The notes: generated by a model from the letters alone, not told the origin. A stretch of DNA of 64,000 bases from Coenobita brevimanus (GCA_032717465.1 CM064713.1:439501-503500), one strand, 5' to 3'. Counted from the first letter of the stretch, positions 21,581 to 32,585 are shown. Numbers and translations: made by a program.

Positions 21581-22480
21581 AAGGTTTGGAAATGGTAGTG
21601 GTGGTGGTTGTGAGGCTTGGTAGTTGTGGTGGAAAGGGTGTAATTCATTGGGATAGTGGTGATGTTGGTAGTTGTGGTGATTGTGGTACGTACATGGTAA
21701 AGACGGGTAGTGACGGTGGTGTTGGTAGAGGTAAGTGTGGTAGTTGTGGTTGTGATGATAATGGTAGTAGATGTGGTGACTGGTAGTTGTAGCACAGAAG
21801 GATGTGATGTGTTGGCCTAATGATGATGCTCGTAGTTGTGGTGATTGTGGTGATTGGTAGTTTTGATGATTGTGGTAGATGTGGTGATTGATATTTGTGG
21901 TGATTGGTAGTGTGGTGAATGTTGTGATGAGCGCTCAAGGATTCATAGTGGTGCTTGTGATGACAGTGGTGGTAACGGTGAAAGTTGGATTATTGGTGAT
22001 GATTGTAGTTGTGGTGATGGTTATGGCAGTGGTGGTGATGGTACTTGTGGTGTGGATAGGTGTGGTGATGAATGGTAGTGATGGTGAGTTATGGAAATAG
22101 TGGTGATTTTGTGTGATGAAGGGTGTGATGTGGGTACTTATGGTGATGATAGTTATGATGGTGGTGATAGTTGTGGTGCTTGTATTACTTGTGATGCTTG
22201 GGGTAGTAGTTGTGACAGTGGTAGTGGTGATAGTTGTAGTAGTGATGATGGTAGTTGTGATAGTAGTGATGATGGTAGTGGTGATGGTGGTAGTTGTGAT
22301 AGTTGTTGTAGTAGTAAAGATGGTAGTACTTGTAGTGAGAGTTGTTGTAATGATGACACTGATGCTGGTAGTTGTAATGATATGTGATGGTGGTAGTTGT
22401 GATCGTTGTAGTGGTGATGATGGTAGTACATGACGTGATGGTGGTAGTTGTTGTAGTGACATGATGGTAATGGTGGGTAA
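21581..22480. repeat. Degenerate GGTAGTTGTGGTGATGAT field
   Basis: About 900 bases of imperfect GTGGTGATTGTGGTAG / GATGATGGTAGTTGTGA units. V/M-rich + frames and T/I-rich - frames are repeat translations. Confidence 0.9.
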
Positions 22481-22744
22481 CTTTATCATTCTCTCTCCTT
22501 CATCATTACCAATCTTACTTTCTTCCCCTCTCCTCTCGTTTCCTCTTTTTCCTCTTTCACATCTTCTTTAATCCTATTCACGTAATTCCTCTTACTTAAT
22601 ATCCTTCCCTGTCTTCCCTCCTCTTTTTTCCTCCCCTCTTCTCCCCTCTTAGCTCCTCCTAGATCCCCTCCCAAGCCCTCTTCACTCCTCTTTATTTGCA
22701 TCTTTTTATCTCCATTTCCTCTCTCTCTCTCTCTCTGCCTCTTA
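22481..22744. repeat. CT-rich stretch
   Basis: CTCCCCTCTTCTCCCC-type sequence with a short (TC)n at about 22720-22735. Confidence 0.7.
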
Positions 22745-22950
22745 AATTCGATGACATATTAGCTTTCTTCTTCCTCTCTCCAGACGATTTTATTTAGCTT
22801 AGGAGACTCCTTTCTGACTGGAAGGGTTAGATGCTGCCTTCGTTAACCCCTTCAGTATGAGAGTTTTTTTTTTGTAAGTTTGGAAAATCGTCTGAAGGGA
22901 ACAGGACTAAGCAAAAAATATGAAATCTTACGGAAAGGGTTAGGCTTTTA
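22745..22950. mobile_element. Family A TTAA-MITE with strong inner hairpin
   Basis: Inner arms CTCCAGACGATTTTATTTAG and GGAAAATCGTCTGAAGGGAA. Centre GACTGGAAGGGTTAGATGC, then GTTAACCCCTTCAGTATGAG, an internal direct copy of the terminal motif. Ends in GGAAAGGGTTA. Confidence 0.8.
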
Positions 22951-22984
22951 ATTACACTTCTTACGGTTCTTTCTTTACTTGGTT

Positions 22985-23325
22985 TATATCTATCTGTCTA
23001 TCTATCTATCTATCTATCTGTCTGTCTCTATCTACATGTATGTATCTGTCTATCTGTCGTATTTGTCTTTGTCTGTCTATCTATCTATCTATCTGTCTGT
23101 CTCTATCTACATGTATGTATCTGTCTATCTGTCGTATTTGTCTTTGTCTGTCTATCTATCTATCTATCTATATCTGTTTATTTATCTATATGTATGTCTT
23201 TATCTGTCTCTCTGTCTACTATCAATCTATCTATCTATCTATGTATCTATATATATCTGTTTATTTATCTATATGTATGTATGTATTTATCTCTCTCTCT
23301 GTCTATCTATCTATCTATCTATGAG
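22985..23325. repeat. (TCTA/TCTG)n with ~78-bp duplicated unit
   Basis: A tetranucleotide repeat in which the block from CTGTCTGTCTCTATCTACAT to TCGTATTTGTCTTTGTCTG occurs twice about 78 bp apart (starts near 23021 and 23098), followed by more diverged units. Y/L/S-rich frames (YLSIYLSVSIYMYV) are artefacts. Confidence 0.9.
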
Positions 23326-23337
23326 CAAAAATACTCC

Positions 23338-23543
23338 CTTTTAATCCGATGTCGTGTTTTCCATTCCACGGTTGTTCATTCCAAGCAACCTCATTCACCC
23401 TGGCATAGATATTTCCAGCACGAGGGGTCAGATAAAGCCTTCATTAAATTATACAATGTCCTGAGCTGAAGAAAATCGTCTGGCAGAAGGAAGAATAAAT
23501 AAAAGAAGAGATAAAAATTACATCCTTACGTCGAAGGAGTAAA
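23338..23543. mobile_element. Family A TTAA-MITE, copy
   Basis: Left end TTTTAATCCGATGTCGTG. Centre CAGATAAAGCCTTCATTAAA. Right inner arm GAAAATCGTCTGGCAGAAGG. Right end CCTTACGTCGAAGGAGTAAA. Confidence 0.75.
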
Positions 23544-23787
23544 TGATTTAGCACGAATAACACGACATATATATATTTTTTTTCTTTTTATGACTGTGTT
23601 CTGACAGTCCTATAAAATTTTCCCTCAGGTACATTAAGCTGTGCAGAGGGCCACTTATTTCTGGTTTATAGTCACCTCTTTACCGGGGGGGGAGGGGGGG
23701 AATTTTGGAGGAGGGAGGGAACAGGGGCATCATACTATATATTTCCTTTTCCCTTTTTCCTCTTTTTTAATAGGATCCAGCTCAGCA
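23544..23787. other. Spacer with G-run
   Basis: Mostly complex sequence. 23683-23720 carries uninterrupted G runs (CCGGGGGGGGAGGGGGGGGA) followed by GGAGGAGGGAGGG. Confidence 0.6.
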
Positions 23788-23960
23788 TTGACCCCTTCAG
23801 TGCGATGACCTTATTCTGATTTTATTCTTGAGGGAGAATTTTCGATTTAAAGGGATTAGATGTAGCCTTAAAAATCCTTAAGTTCTAAAGGTCCATCTGT
23901 AAATAAATCAAATCGCCTGGAGGAAAAAAAAAAAAAGACAGCCGTACTGAAGAGGTAAAG
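23788..23960. mobile_element. Family A TTAA-MITE, copy
   Basis: Left end GACCCCTTCAGTGCGATGAC. Centre AAAGGGATTAGATGTAGCCT. Right inner arm TCAAATCGCCTGGAGG. Right end GCCGTACTGAAGAGGTAAA. The TTAA has decayed at both ends. Confidence 0.75.
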
Positions 23961-24114
23961 TTTCCTACAGGTCAATGGCCATAAAAAAATCCTCCTTTAT
24001 TTTTGTCCTTTTCTCACATACTTAAGTTAGATTTTTATGTCTGTTATATTTATTCCAATAGATAACATTCTTTTAAGGTAATAATTTCCTTTTATCGCTA
24101 CTTCTTAGTTATTA

Positions 24115-24792
24115 TTTTCCTTTCCATTCCCTCATTTCTTTTTCCTTCCCCTTTCGTCATTGCTTTCCCCTTCATCTTCCTTCATTTCTTTCTCTTCCCC
24201 CTTCCTTCATTTCTTTCCCCTTCCCCTTTCCTTCATTTCTTTCCTCTTCCCCTTTCCTTCATTTCTTTCTCCTTCATCTTCCTTCATTTCTTTCCCCTTC
24301 CCCTTTCCTTCATTTCTTTCCCCTTCATCTTCCTTCATTTCTTTCCCCTTCCCCTTTCCTTCATTTCTTTCCTCTGTCCCTTCGTTCATTTCTTTCCCCT
24401 TCCCCTTTCCTTCATTTCTTTCCCCTTCCCCTTTCCTTCATTTCTTTCCCCTTCCCCTTTCCTTCATTTCTTTCCCCTTCCCCTTTCCTTCATTTCTTTC
24501 CCCTTCATCTTCCCTCATTTCTTTCTCTTCCCCCTTCCTTCATTTCTTTTTCCTTCCCTTCCTTCATTTCTTTCCTCTTCCCCTTTCCTCATTTCTTTCT
24601 TCTTCCCCTTCCTTCATTTCTTTCCTCTTCCCCTACTCTCATTTCTTTCCCCATCCCTTTCCCTTCCCTCATTTCTTTCCCCTTCCCCTTCCTTTATTTA
24701 TTTCCCCTTCCCTTTCCTTCATTTCTTTCCCCTTCATCTTCCTTCATTTCTTTCTTCTTTCCCTTCCTTCATTTCTTTCCCCTTTCCCGTTC
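24115..24792. repeat. ~25/26-bp pyrimidine minisatellite (CATTTCTTTCCCCTTCCCCT)
   Basis: About 24 units of CATTTCTTTCCCCTTCCCCT followed by TTCCTT, interspersed with a TTCATCTTCCTT variant and degraded units. The 259-codon + frame across it (SFISFPFPFPSFLSP) is an artefact. Confidence 0.92.
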
Positions 24793-25195
24793 CTAATAAT
24801 CCCATCTCTCTCCTCCTCTTTCTTTTCCATCACCCACCTCTCTGTTCCATTCTTCAACCCTCCTGGTCTTCTTTCTCTGTTCTACTTCATTCCTTTCCTT
24901 GCTTTCCCCTCTTTCCCTTCCTCTCCCCTCTTCCCTTGACCCCTTTCCCTCCCCCTCTTCCCATACTCTCCCCAATTGGTTCAGGTATATCATCCTCTCC
25001 TCTCTCTCCTCTCTCTCTCTCCTCCCCCTCTCCCTCACTCTCTCAGTATCTCCTAAAATTTCCTTTACTGTTTTAACCCCCCCTCTCGATCTCTGCCTCT
25101 GTCTGCCTGTCTGTGTGTATTTGTCTGTCTGTCTGTGCATTTGTCTGTCTGTCTGTGTAATTGTTTGTCTGTGTGTGTGTATTTGTCTGTGTATG

Positions 25196-25226
<31 letters not shown>

Positions 25227-26525
25227 ATTTGTCTGTCTGTCTGTCTCTGTATTTGTCTGTCTGTCTGTGTATCTGTCTGTCTGTCATTCTCCTTACCTTC
25301 TTCCTTCTTTCCTCTTTTCTCTTACTCTTCGGTTTTTCCTCCTCTTTATTTTTAAGCTGTGCAATGCATGGTCCTTCCCCCCCCCCCTCCGTTTGTGTTG
25401 TTCCTTCATTTCCTTATTTTCCAGTTGACATCCCTTCTCCTCTTTTTTTTCCTTATTTTCTCTTCATTTTTCTCCTCGCCCTTTTTTTTTCTTGTCCGTC
25501 CCTTCCATCCTTCCCTCTCCTCTTCCATTTTCCCGTACTTCTCTCTCTTATTTTCTCTTCTTTCCCTGTTCTTATTTGCCTCTCTCTTCCTTTCCCATTT
25601 CATCCTCCCTTCACATCCTCCATCTTCCCTTTCCCCTTCCCATTTTCTTCTTATTCCCTCTGTTTGCCTCGTTTATTTCATCTGTCTTTACCCTCTCTTT
25701 TTCATCTTCCACCTCCTCTCTTCTCTTCCCTCTCCTCATCTCCTCTCTTCTTCCCTCTCCTCATCTGCTCTATTCTTCCCTCCTCCTCCTCCTCCTCCTC
25801 CTCCTCCTCCTCCTCAGTGTGCCTAAAAATTTCCCCTCACCATAAAGCTACTGAGGGGAGAAGAGCCTGACCCCCCACCCTTCCCCTCTCCTAGATGCCT
25901 CCCTCACAGCCTCATCCCCTCTTCCACCAACCCTTTCCTTCCCCTCTTCCTCACTCCCCTTCCTCCTCCTCCTCCATTTCGTCTCTCCCACTCTTTCCCT
26001 CCCCTCCTTTCCGATCCTTCCTCCTCATCATCCTCTGTTGCCCTCTTCTTTGTTTCCCCTTCTCTACCTCTCTTCCATCTTTCTTTCCTCTCCTCTTGCT
26101 CTCCCCTCTTCTTTTGCTCCTCGTCTCCACCTCGTTCCTTTTTCTCCCTTTCTTTCCTATCCTTCCCCTTCATCCTCCTCATCTCCCCTCCCCGTCTTTC
26201 CTTCCTCCTTTCTACTTCTCCCCACTAATTTTCTCCCCCTCCTGCTCACTCGTCTATCCCTCTTTTCTCCCTCTTTTCCTTCCAATCTCTTCCTCCTTAT
26301 TCCCCTCTATTTCCTTATTTCCTTGTTCCATCACACTAACATTTTTTTTCGCTTCTCCCCTCTTCCTCACCCCCATATCCCCTTCACTGCCTTCCCCTCT
26401 TTCTTTTCATTCCCTCGTCCTCTTAATCCATCTCGCGATTCCTATCCCGTATTTCTGCTCCCGCCTTTTCTCAACTACGCTTTCTCTTTCATCCACTCTG
26501 TCTTTATTCTGTCTGCCTATTTTTT

Positions 26526-26568
<43 letters not shown>

Positions 26569-27079
26569 TGCTTCCTTTTCCTTCCTAACCTGTCCTGAAC
26601 TATCCTCCCCCTCCCTCTTAGCTTTCTGCCTGTTACAACTCTTCACCCTTTTCTTTCACATCCAATCATCCCTCAGTCCTTCTTGCTCCCTTTCTCTTTC
26701 TTAGCTCACTCCCTTTCTCCTTCCCCTATTCTACTACTCCCTCTTCTTTCCTCCTCCTTCTATATCTTTCTCTCACCCCTGTTTCCTCCCCTGCTATGTC
26801 TCTCCCCTCCCATTACTCTCCCTCCTTCTTCAGCTCGTCTCCTCTTCTCTTACTTCCTCCCCCTCTCTCTCTCTCTCTCCCTCTCTTCCCCCCTCCCTCC
26901 CTTTCTCCATCTCATCTCCGCTCCCGCTTCCTTCATTTCCCTTTTGCTCGTTCTCCTCCTCTCCTTTTTTTCCCCTCCTTCATTTCTTCCTCTTCCTTTC
27001 TTCCCCTCCTTCATTCCTTCCCCTCCTTCATTCCTTCCCCCTTTCTTTCCAACCCTTCATCACCCCTTCAATCGTTTTC
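24793..27079. repeat. Polypyrimidine tract with nested microsatellites
   Basis: About 2.3 kb of almost pure C/T on the + strand. Nested in it are (TGTC)n at about 25090-25285, (TCC)n at 25782-25815 and (TC)n at 26526-26565. The only longer non-pyrimidine islands are near 24965-24990, 25350-25430 and 25815-25880. Confidence 0.85.
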
Positions 27080-27885
27080 ACCCTTTTCCGCCCCTTCCTC
27101 CTCTTTTCCTTTTCCCCTCTTTTCCTTTTCCCCTCTTCTCCTTTTCTCCTCTTTTCCTTTTCCCCTCTTTTCCTTTTCCCCTCTTTTCCTTTTCTCCTCT
27201 TTTCCTTTTCCCCTCTTTTCCTTTTCTCCTCTTTTCCTTTTCTCCTCTTTTCCTTTTCTCCTCTTTTCCTTTTCCCTCTTTTCCTTTTCCCTCTTTTCCT
27301 TTTCCCTCTTTTCCTTTTCCCCTCTTTTCCTTTTCCCCTCTTTTCCTTTTCTCCTCTTTTCCTTTTCCCCTCTTTTCCTTTTCTCCTCTTTTCCTTTTCT
27401 CCTCTTTTCCTTTTCTCCTCTTTTCCTTTTCCCTCTTTTCCTTTTCCCCTCTTTTCCTTTTCTCCTCTTTTCCTTTTCCCTCTTTTCCTTTTCTCCTCTT
27501 TTCCTTTTCTCCTCTTTTCCTTTTCCCTCTTTTCCTTTTCTCCTCTTTTCCTTTTCCCTCTTTTCCTTTTCTCCTCTTTTCCTTTTCTCCTCTTTTCCTT
27601 TTCCCTCTTTTCCTTTTCTCCTCTTTTCCTTTTCTCCTCTTTTCCTTTTCTCCTCTTTTCCTTTTCCCTCTTTTCCTTTTCTCCTCTTTTCCTTTTCCCT
27701 CTTTTCCTTTTCCCCTCTTTTCCTTTTCCCCTCTTTTCCTTTTCTCCTCTTTTCCTTTTCCCTCTTTTCCTTTTCCCTCTTTTCCTTTTCCCCTCTTTTC
27801 CTTTTCTCCTCTTTTCCTTTTCCCTCTTTTCCACTTCCCCTCTTTTCCACTTCCCCTCTTTTCCTCGCACTTTCTCCTTCAGCTC
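27080..27885. repeat. 15/16-bp minisatellite (CCTCTTTTCCTTTTC)
   Basis: About 50 units of CTCTTTTCCTTTTCC or CTCTTTTCCTTTTCTC. Mixed 15- and 16-bp units keep several frames open for 250-450 codons in both directions (EKRRKGKEGK on the - strand). The sequence is a pure polypyrimidine mirror repeat, a strong H-DNA candidate. Confidence 0.95.
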
Positions 27886-27961
27886 CTTCACCTCTTCACC
27901 CCTACCTTCCATCTCCTCCCACGCCTCTTCTCTGCTTCTTTCCTCCTCTTGTACCCCTCCC

Positions 27962-28000
<39 letters not shown>

Positions 28001-28005
28001 CCTCA
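27886..28005. repeat. Pyrimidine tract ending in (TC)n
   Basis: CTCC-rich sequence and (TC)n at 27967-27996. Confidence 0.9.
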
Positions 28006-28761
28006 GCATCTCCCAGTGGTCACGCGCCGGGCTGATTTTATGACCAGGCTCGGTTTTCTGTCTCTTTTTATGTTTGTTTTATTGATTTTTCCTTTCCTGA
28101 TTTTTTTTATAGATGAAACTTTTCGCGCAGTAATTATTGGCATGCTTTAAAAAATAATCTGTTATGATATTGATGCTGTGTGTGCTGTAGCTATAGATTT
28201 TTTTTCCTTTTTGTAAGTAAATTAGAATGGAAATCTCATACACAACGCGGTAAAGACAATATACATTCAGTGCATAACATTATTTTGTATTGTTACTTTT
28301 ATCGGTTAGATCCATTTTTACACGGGAATCTCGAATATTTTTTTTTTTTAATCCTAATGCATTTTGGCCAAATTATAATTATCCTCTCCATAATGATAAT
28401 GATAATGGAAAAAACTAGATTAAGTTAGCTAGTATCAAGTTCTAAGCAGCGTCCTATCCAGATACCCTATTCTGTATCGCTAGTGGGAGTGTTTAATCGG
28501 CAGCTGTGATCTTGATATATAAAACAGTATTCTCAGGTATGTCTCGTGTAAACTTTCAGGTGACGTTATTAGACTCTACTGAAAAACTGCTGAATTTGTG
28601 AGTACTTTTTTATGTGCTAAGTTTCTGAAGCTTCACACGGTCTGGTGGGTAGTTCCGGGAGGTGTGTGGGTCGGTCCAGTTTTTCACAAATATAATCCAT
28701 TATGTGCATTACAGGTTTGATTATATACTCAGCTGTTTTAGGGGTTCAGGGACTCATTCTT
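28006..28761. other. AT-richer complex sequence, no recognised feature
   Basis: About 750 bases following the 4-kb pyrimidine block. It has several poly(T) runs, and open frames are short (82 codons at 28180-28428) with no recognisable motif. It could be unique DNA or unrecognised old repeats. Confidence 0.4.
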
Positions 28762-28872
28762 GAACTGGGACATCACTGTGTATCCTTCATTAGCCCATCA
28801 CCACCAGGGTACTCTCCTAAGCTTAGTAAAATTGTCAAGTAGCAGCAAACATGAAATATAACTAACCCATAA
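28762..28872. mobile_element. Family A TTAA-MITE, degraded fragment
   Basis: TGGGACATCACTGTGTATCC, then CTTCATTAGCCC, then TTAGTAAAATTGTCAAGTAG follow the order centre, internal motif, right inner arm. Ends are lost. Confidence 0.45.
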
Positions 28873-28944
28873 TAAGCCTGTCTCAGCTACTCTCCTGGGG
28901 GTCTCCTTTCCCCCCCACCCACCTTTTTTCCTCCAGGGACCTGC

Positions 28945-29183
28945 CTCTGAACTGATTACCTTAATTTTCCTTATACACCTTACCGTAATTTTCCTACTTT
29001 GTATTTCATTCCTGCTATCACCACACAGTTATATTCAGCATACTAGAGGCGCTTCTAACTGGAGGGCTTAGATAACAGCTTTTATCAACCTGTTTATTAG
29101 GAGAGGCCTTTAGTAAGCTGAATAAATCGTCTGGTAGTAGCATGAATTATGCAAAAAAAAACATTACTCCTGAAGAGGTTAAA
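28945..29183. mobile_element. Family A TTAA-MITE, copy
   Basis: TATATTCAGCATACTAGAGG, then CTAACTGGAGGGCTTAGATA, then GCTGAATAAATCGTCTGGTA and terminal CTCCTGAAGAGGTTAAAC. The right TTAA is intact; the left end is diverged. Confidence 0.7.
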
Positions 29184-30180
29184 CTGTGATGTACAAATAA
29201 AAGTACTTAAGGAGTGGCACCAAGTCTGTCATGGACACGAGGACATGGCTCCACGTATTCCCTGCCCGTCGCAAAAGCTGTCTATCACTTGTGGTTTCTG
29301 CGCCTGTCAGTACATCTTTTCGCATTTGTAGCAATCGAAAAATTATCAAAGCATATTTCTACCACGGGTCTCTATGTCGTTATCTTTTTTAACACCCGCA
29401 AATGCCCCAAATTAAAGTTATGATTGAAGCACCTTTTTATCACATCGTATTTATTTATCATTCCAAACTACGTAATAGTCAGAGCTTGTTTTTATTTTGT
29501 TTGCCTGTATTGTTAACGTTTTCATTTTTCATATGTATTTTAAAGTTCCATATTATTATAACACATCATTAAGCGTTGTTATCATATTTGGTTATACTTC
29601 TACTTCTGTTTCATTCCTTTTAAACATGTAATTTTTTTTTTTCTCTCTCTCTCTCTGCTCATATTTTGTCCCATTCTTTTTTTATTATTGCCCTCCTTAT
29701 CACCCTTTCAATAATATTCCTCTTTCTTCCCCTTATATTTTATCATTTACGGCCTCCATCCTTTTACTTTCCCCTCTAAGTCCTTTCTGATAGCCTCTCT
29801 CATGCTTTCTCCTTTCTCCCCTTCCCCATATCTCTCCTCTCTCCCTCACTCCCTCCCCTCATCTCGACACTCCCTGATCCCTCTACATAATGGACCTGAT
29901 CCTCTTAAAGCGCCCGGGATCCTAGTTATCCTACCCTCTTTTGTTTCTGTCCCGGGTTTCCCCTCTGATATTGTTGCGTATTCTGCCGTTTATATTTTTG
30001 GCGTCAAATTATGTAAACATAGGATTTCTGGGAAGTGTTTGCATTGACTTTGAGAGATAAGTTCAATTTACGGTTGATGTTTATTTTTTGTGCATAATAT
30101 GAAATGTGAATTATTGAAGAAGTTTAACTACAGTCAGAACTATTAAAAAAAATAAAGATAAGTTTTTATCCTCTTCTCTA
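29184..30180. other. Complex AT-rich sequence, no recognised gene
   Basis: About 1 kb with a CT-rich patch at 29640-29880. The open frames (at most 81 codons) show no domain motifs. Nothing else recognisable. Confidence 0.4.
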
Positions 30181-30433
30181 TAGTCGCGGCGCACGACTCT
30201 GAGGTTATTATGTGCCCAGGCGACATGCCATTCAAAAGTGCGTCTGATTTCCTGTATAATATGAGACGCATGTGATTCGTGTATAATATGTTCGCATATA
30301 ATAATATTCATGTATAATATATTCATGCATGATAATATAATTCGTGTATAATATGATACGAAATCGGACGGACTTTTGAATGGTAGGTTGCCAGGGTACG
30401 ATAATGACAACCTCAGAGTCGTGCGCCGCTACA
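30181..30433. mobile_element. Family E foldback element
   Basis: Near-perfect inverted arms of about 71 bases. The left arm (30181-30251) starts TAGTCGCGGCGCACGACTCT; the right arm (30360-30431) ends with its complement, AGAGTCGTGCGCCGCTA. Both arms contain CCATTCAAAAGT or its complement. The ~108-base centre is AT-rich and repeats TTCGTGTATAATATG-like motifs. No coding capacity; flanking TA dinucleotides fit a TA target site, but this is not proven. Confidence 0.8.
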
Positions 30434-30535
30434 GTATGACGTCCGCATAATTTGTCTCTTATCAGACTTTTTTTTTTCTAATTTCGAAGAAGAACAGTAA
30501 TTGTTTTATGAAAGATAATATCTATCTTTTTAATA

Positions 30536-30682
30536 TGAATAGTGTCCCCTAAGCTGAATTAAACCTTGAGAGAAAGAATAAATATAGTTCAGATATAATC
30601 GTAAGGAAATAAAAATAGTTCAGATATAATCGTAAGAAAGAATAAAAGTAGTTCAGATATAATCGTACTGAAGAGGATGGGA
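30536..30682. mobile_element. Family A right end with internal triplication
   Basis: CCCTAAGCTGAATTAAACC marks the right inner arm and ATAATCGTACTGAAGAGG the right end. Between them a unit of about 33 bp (AATAGTTCAGATATAATCGT, then AAG and A-rich sequence) is repeated three times. The terminal CGTACTGAAG is the last unit, so the repeat grew from the MITE terminus. Confidence 0.6.
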
Positions 30683-30750
30683 CGGGAATATTTTGTGTAG
30701 GCTTCATACCTCTTAAAACTGACCAGATCCGGAGAACATATTACTTGGGG

Positions 30751-30756
<6 letters not shown>

Positions 30757-30796
<40 letters not shown>

Positions 30797-30918
30797 CATC
30801 CATGTAGGAGAAATAAAAGCTGGGGAAATAAACCAGGTGATAAAAGCTTAGGTAGACGCAACAAGATGGGGAAATAAACTTAGCATTTTATTTGCCTCCT
30901 CATAAAAATTTGAGAGCT

Positions 30919-30962
<44 letters not shown>
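30757..30962. repeat. (GA)n microsatellites
   Basis: (GA)n at 30757-30795 and 30922-30962. The spacer contains AATAAACCAGGTGATAAAAGC and a near copy of GGGGAAATAAAC. Confidence 0.93.
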
Positions 30963-30965
<3 letters not shown>

Positions 30966-31460
30966 GTTAGAGAGACAGGAGCTAGAGAAGAAAATAGTGG
31001 AAGAATATACGGTGGGAATGAAAAACACAGAAACAGAGAATATTAAAAGGAGACAGATGTAAATTACTGGAGAGAAAGAAAATGGAATATCTTAGAAGAG
31101 AGAGATGAAGTGAAGTAGAAAATGGGAAAGTGAGAGAAGAAAGAGAAATGGGAAAGTGGGGAAGATTGAAAAGTGAAAATGTCATCTTTTTCGTTCCTTC
31201 CTGTTGCTTTTTCACGTTCTGTCTCCGCTCATCTTTTTCTTCCCTTTTTCTGTATATTTTTTTAATTGTCTGTCATTTCGTATTTCGCTTCCTTTTGAAT
31301 ATATTTTTAATTCTGTCTTCTCTCCATGTTTCTCAGCCTGTCTCTTATACCGTCACCTCTCTATCTCTCTTCATCTTTGCTCTTTCGTCTTATCATAATT
31401 TTCTTTCCCTGTCTCCTCTCTCATCATTATTATTTTTTCGCCAGGTAACGCCCAGTTCGG
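30963..31460. repeat. Purine tract switching to pyrimidine tract
   Basis: A/G-rich to about 31170 (GAGAAAGAAAATGG), then T/C-rich (TTCTGTCTCC) to about 31430. Low complexity, no coding feature. Confidence 0.7.
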
Positions 31461-31854
31461 AGCCATTGATATCCCCACGCTCAAGGTTGAATTACACCTG
31501 AGTTTGAGGTTAGTTAAGATTACCTTTTCTGTATGATTGAATGTTTGAGGAATAGGTGTATGTAGGCTGTGACCTTTGATATCAGATAAGAAAAACAATC
31601 ACTCATCTCATCTTATTTCTTCCATTCAGTTTTTTTTTTTCCATTTTCTTATTTTCAGCTTTTTTTGTTCTCGTCTCGGTTGTATTGCAACAACGTGAGC
31701 AGACGGGAGTATCCTTTTGCACGACGTGTGTGTGTGTGTGTGTGCTCGTGTTTTATTGTGTGCATAGCAAGTCAAAGAGTTTAAATTTCTTTTGAACCAA
31801 ACTTCCTAAAAGGCTAAGGGGCGGCCAACTTTTTTTTTTTTTTTTTTTAGAATA
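31461..31854. other. Mixed sequence with (TG)n and poly(T)
   Basis: Mostly unrecognised sequence with a short (TG)n at 31728-31744 and poly(T) runs near 31630 and 31830-31850. Confidence 0.5.
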
Positions 31855-32280
31855 AAGTCAGGGTCACAGAGTAAGGTCAGTTCAATCAGTTTTGATCCAG
31901 TATAAACCATACTTGGAGAGAGGGTTGAAGGTAAGGCACGAGGGAAGGCATTCGATTTTGAGTACAGTCAGTCAGAAGATTAAGGTCACAAGGCAGGGGT
32001 AAAAGTTCAGCCCTATAACTCGAATACTTTTTTTTTTTCTTATTCGGACCAAATATAGTGGTAGGGTTGAGGGTCAGTCAAGAGAAGTTTTGATTTTGAG
32101 AACAATAGATTGAAGGTCAAAGTCACAAAGCATGGTCACCTCAAACACATTTAATTAAATTTGGAACTTGGTGGAAAGGTTGAGGGTTAAGCAAGGATGA
32201 AGTAACTAGATTTTGAGATCACCCCGAAATTCAAGGTCAAAGGTCAAAGTTAAGATGTTCAGCCTTTTGACCAGCTGTAG
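31855..32280 (+). repeat. Degenerate ~115-bp tandem repeat with AGGTCA half-sites
   Basis: Three to four diverged units share GAGGGTCAGGCAAG, GATTTTGAGA and AAGGTCAAGGTCACA. A single related unit lies at 54785-54900. Each unit carries AGGTCA-like hexamers. The last has TCAAGGTCAAAGGTCAAAG (32231-32249), which includes the perfect direct repeat AGGTCA-A-AGGTCA at 32234-32246. AGGTCA is the core nuclear-receptor half-site; any regulatory role is inference. Confidence 0.65.
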
Positions 32281-32310
32281 GGCGCGGGTATTGCACTGTC
32301 TGGCCCGTAT

Positions 32311-32507
32311 TCTCGTAGGCTAAGGAAGCTCCCTAACACCTCTTCCTTAGCGATTTATTTTTGGATATGGCTAGCTAATATCATTTTGTACGTTGTCTAT
32401 GCTGAGGATAGCGATATGGAAGGATTTATGGCGGAAGAGGACAGTAAGGTGTAATAAAATAAATCGCTCAGGAAAAGGTGTTAGGGAGCCTCCTCAACCG
32501 GCGAGAG
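32311..32507. mobile_element. Family B MITE, full copy 2
   Basis: Left end TCTCGTAGGCTAAGGAAGCT then CCCTAACACCTCTTCCTTAG; right end CTCAGGAAAAGGTGTTAGGG then AGCCTCCTCAACCGGCGAGA. The arms (~47 bp) are better matched than in copy 1, and the total of ~197 bp is almost identical to copy 1 (198 bp). A (TG)n starts 6 bases after the right end. Confidence 0.85.
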
Positions 32508-32509
32508 CC

Positions 32510-32512
<3 letters not shown>

Positions 32513-32585
<73 letters not shown>
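32513..32585. repeat. (TG)n microsatellite
   Basis: About 70 bases of uninterrupted TG. Confidence 0.97.

Noticed and set aside
26683..28043. Open frames of 415-450 codons on + and 260-312 codons on -
   Set aside because: Both strands are open because the 15/16-bp pyrimidine array lacks stop codons in either direction; the composition is F/S/P/L or E/K/R/G only.
32234..32246. Calling a functional hormone response element
   Set aside because: A perfect spacing-1 repeat of AGGTCA is present, but it lies in a degenerate tandem repeat with no promoter or gene nearby; kept only as a finding.
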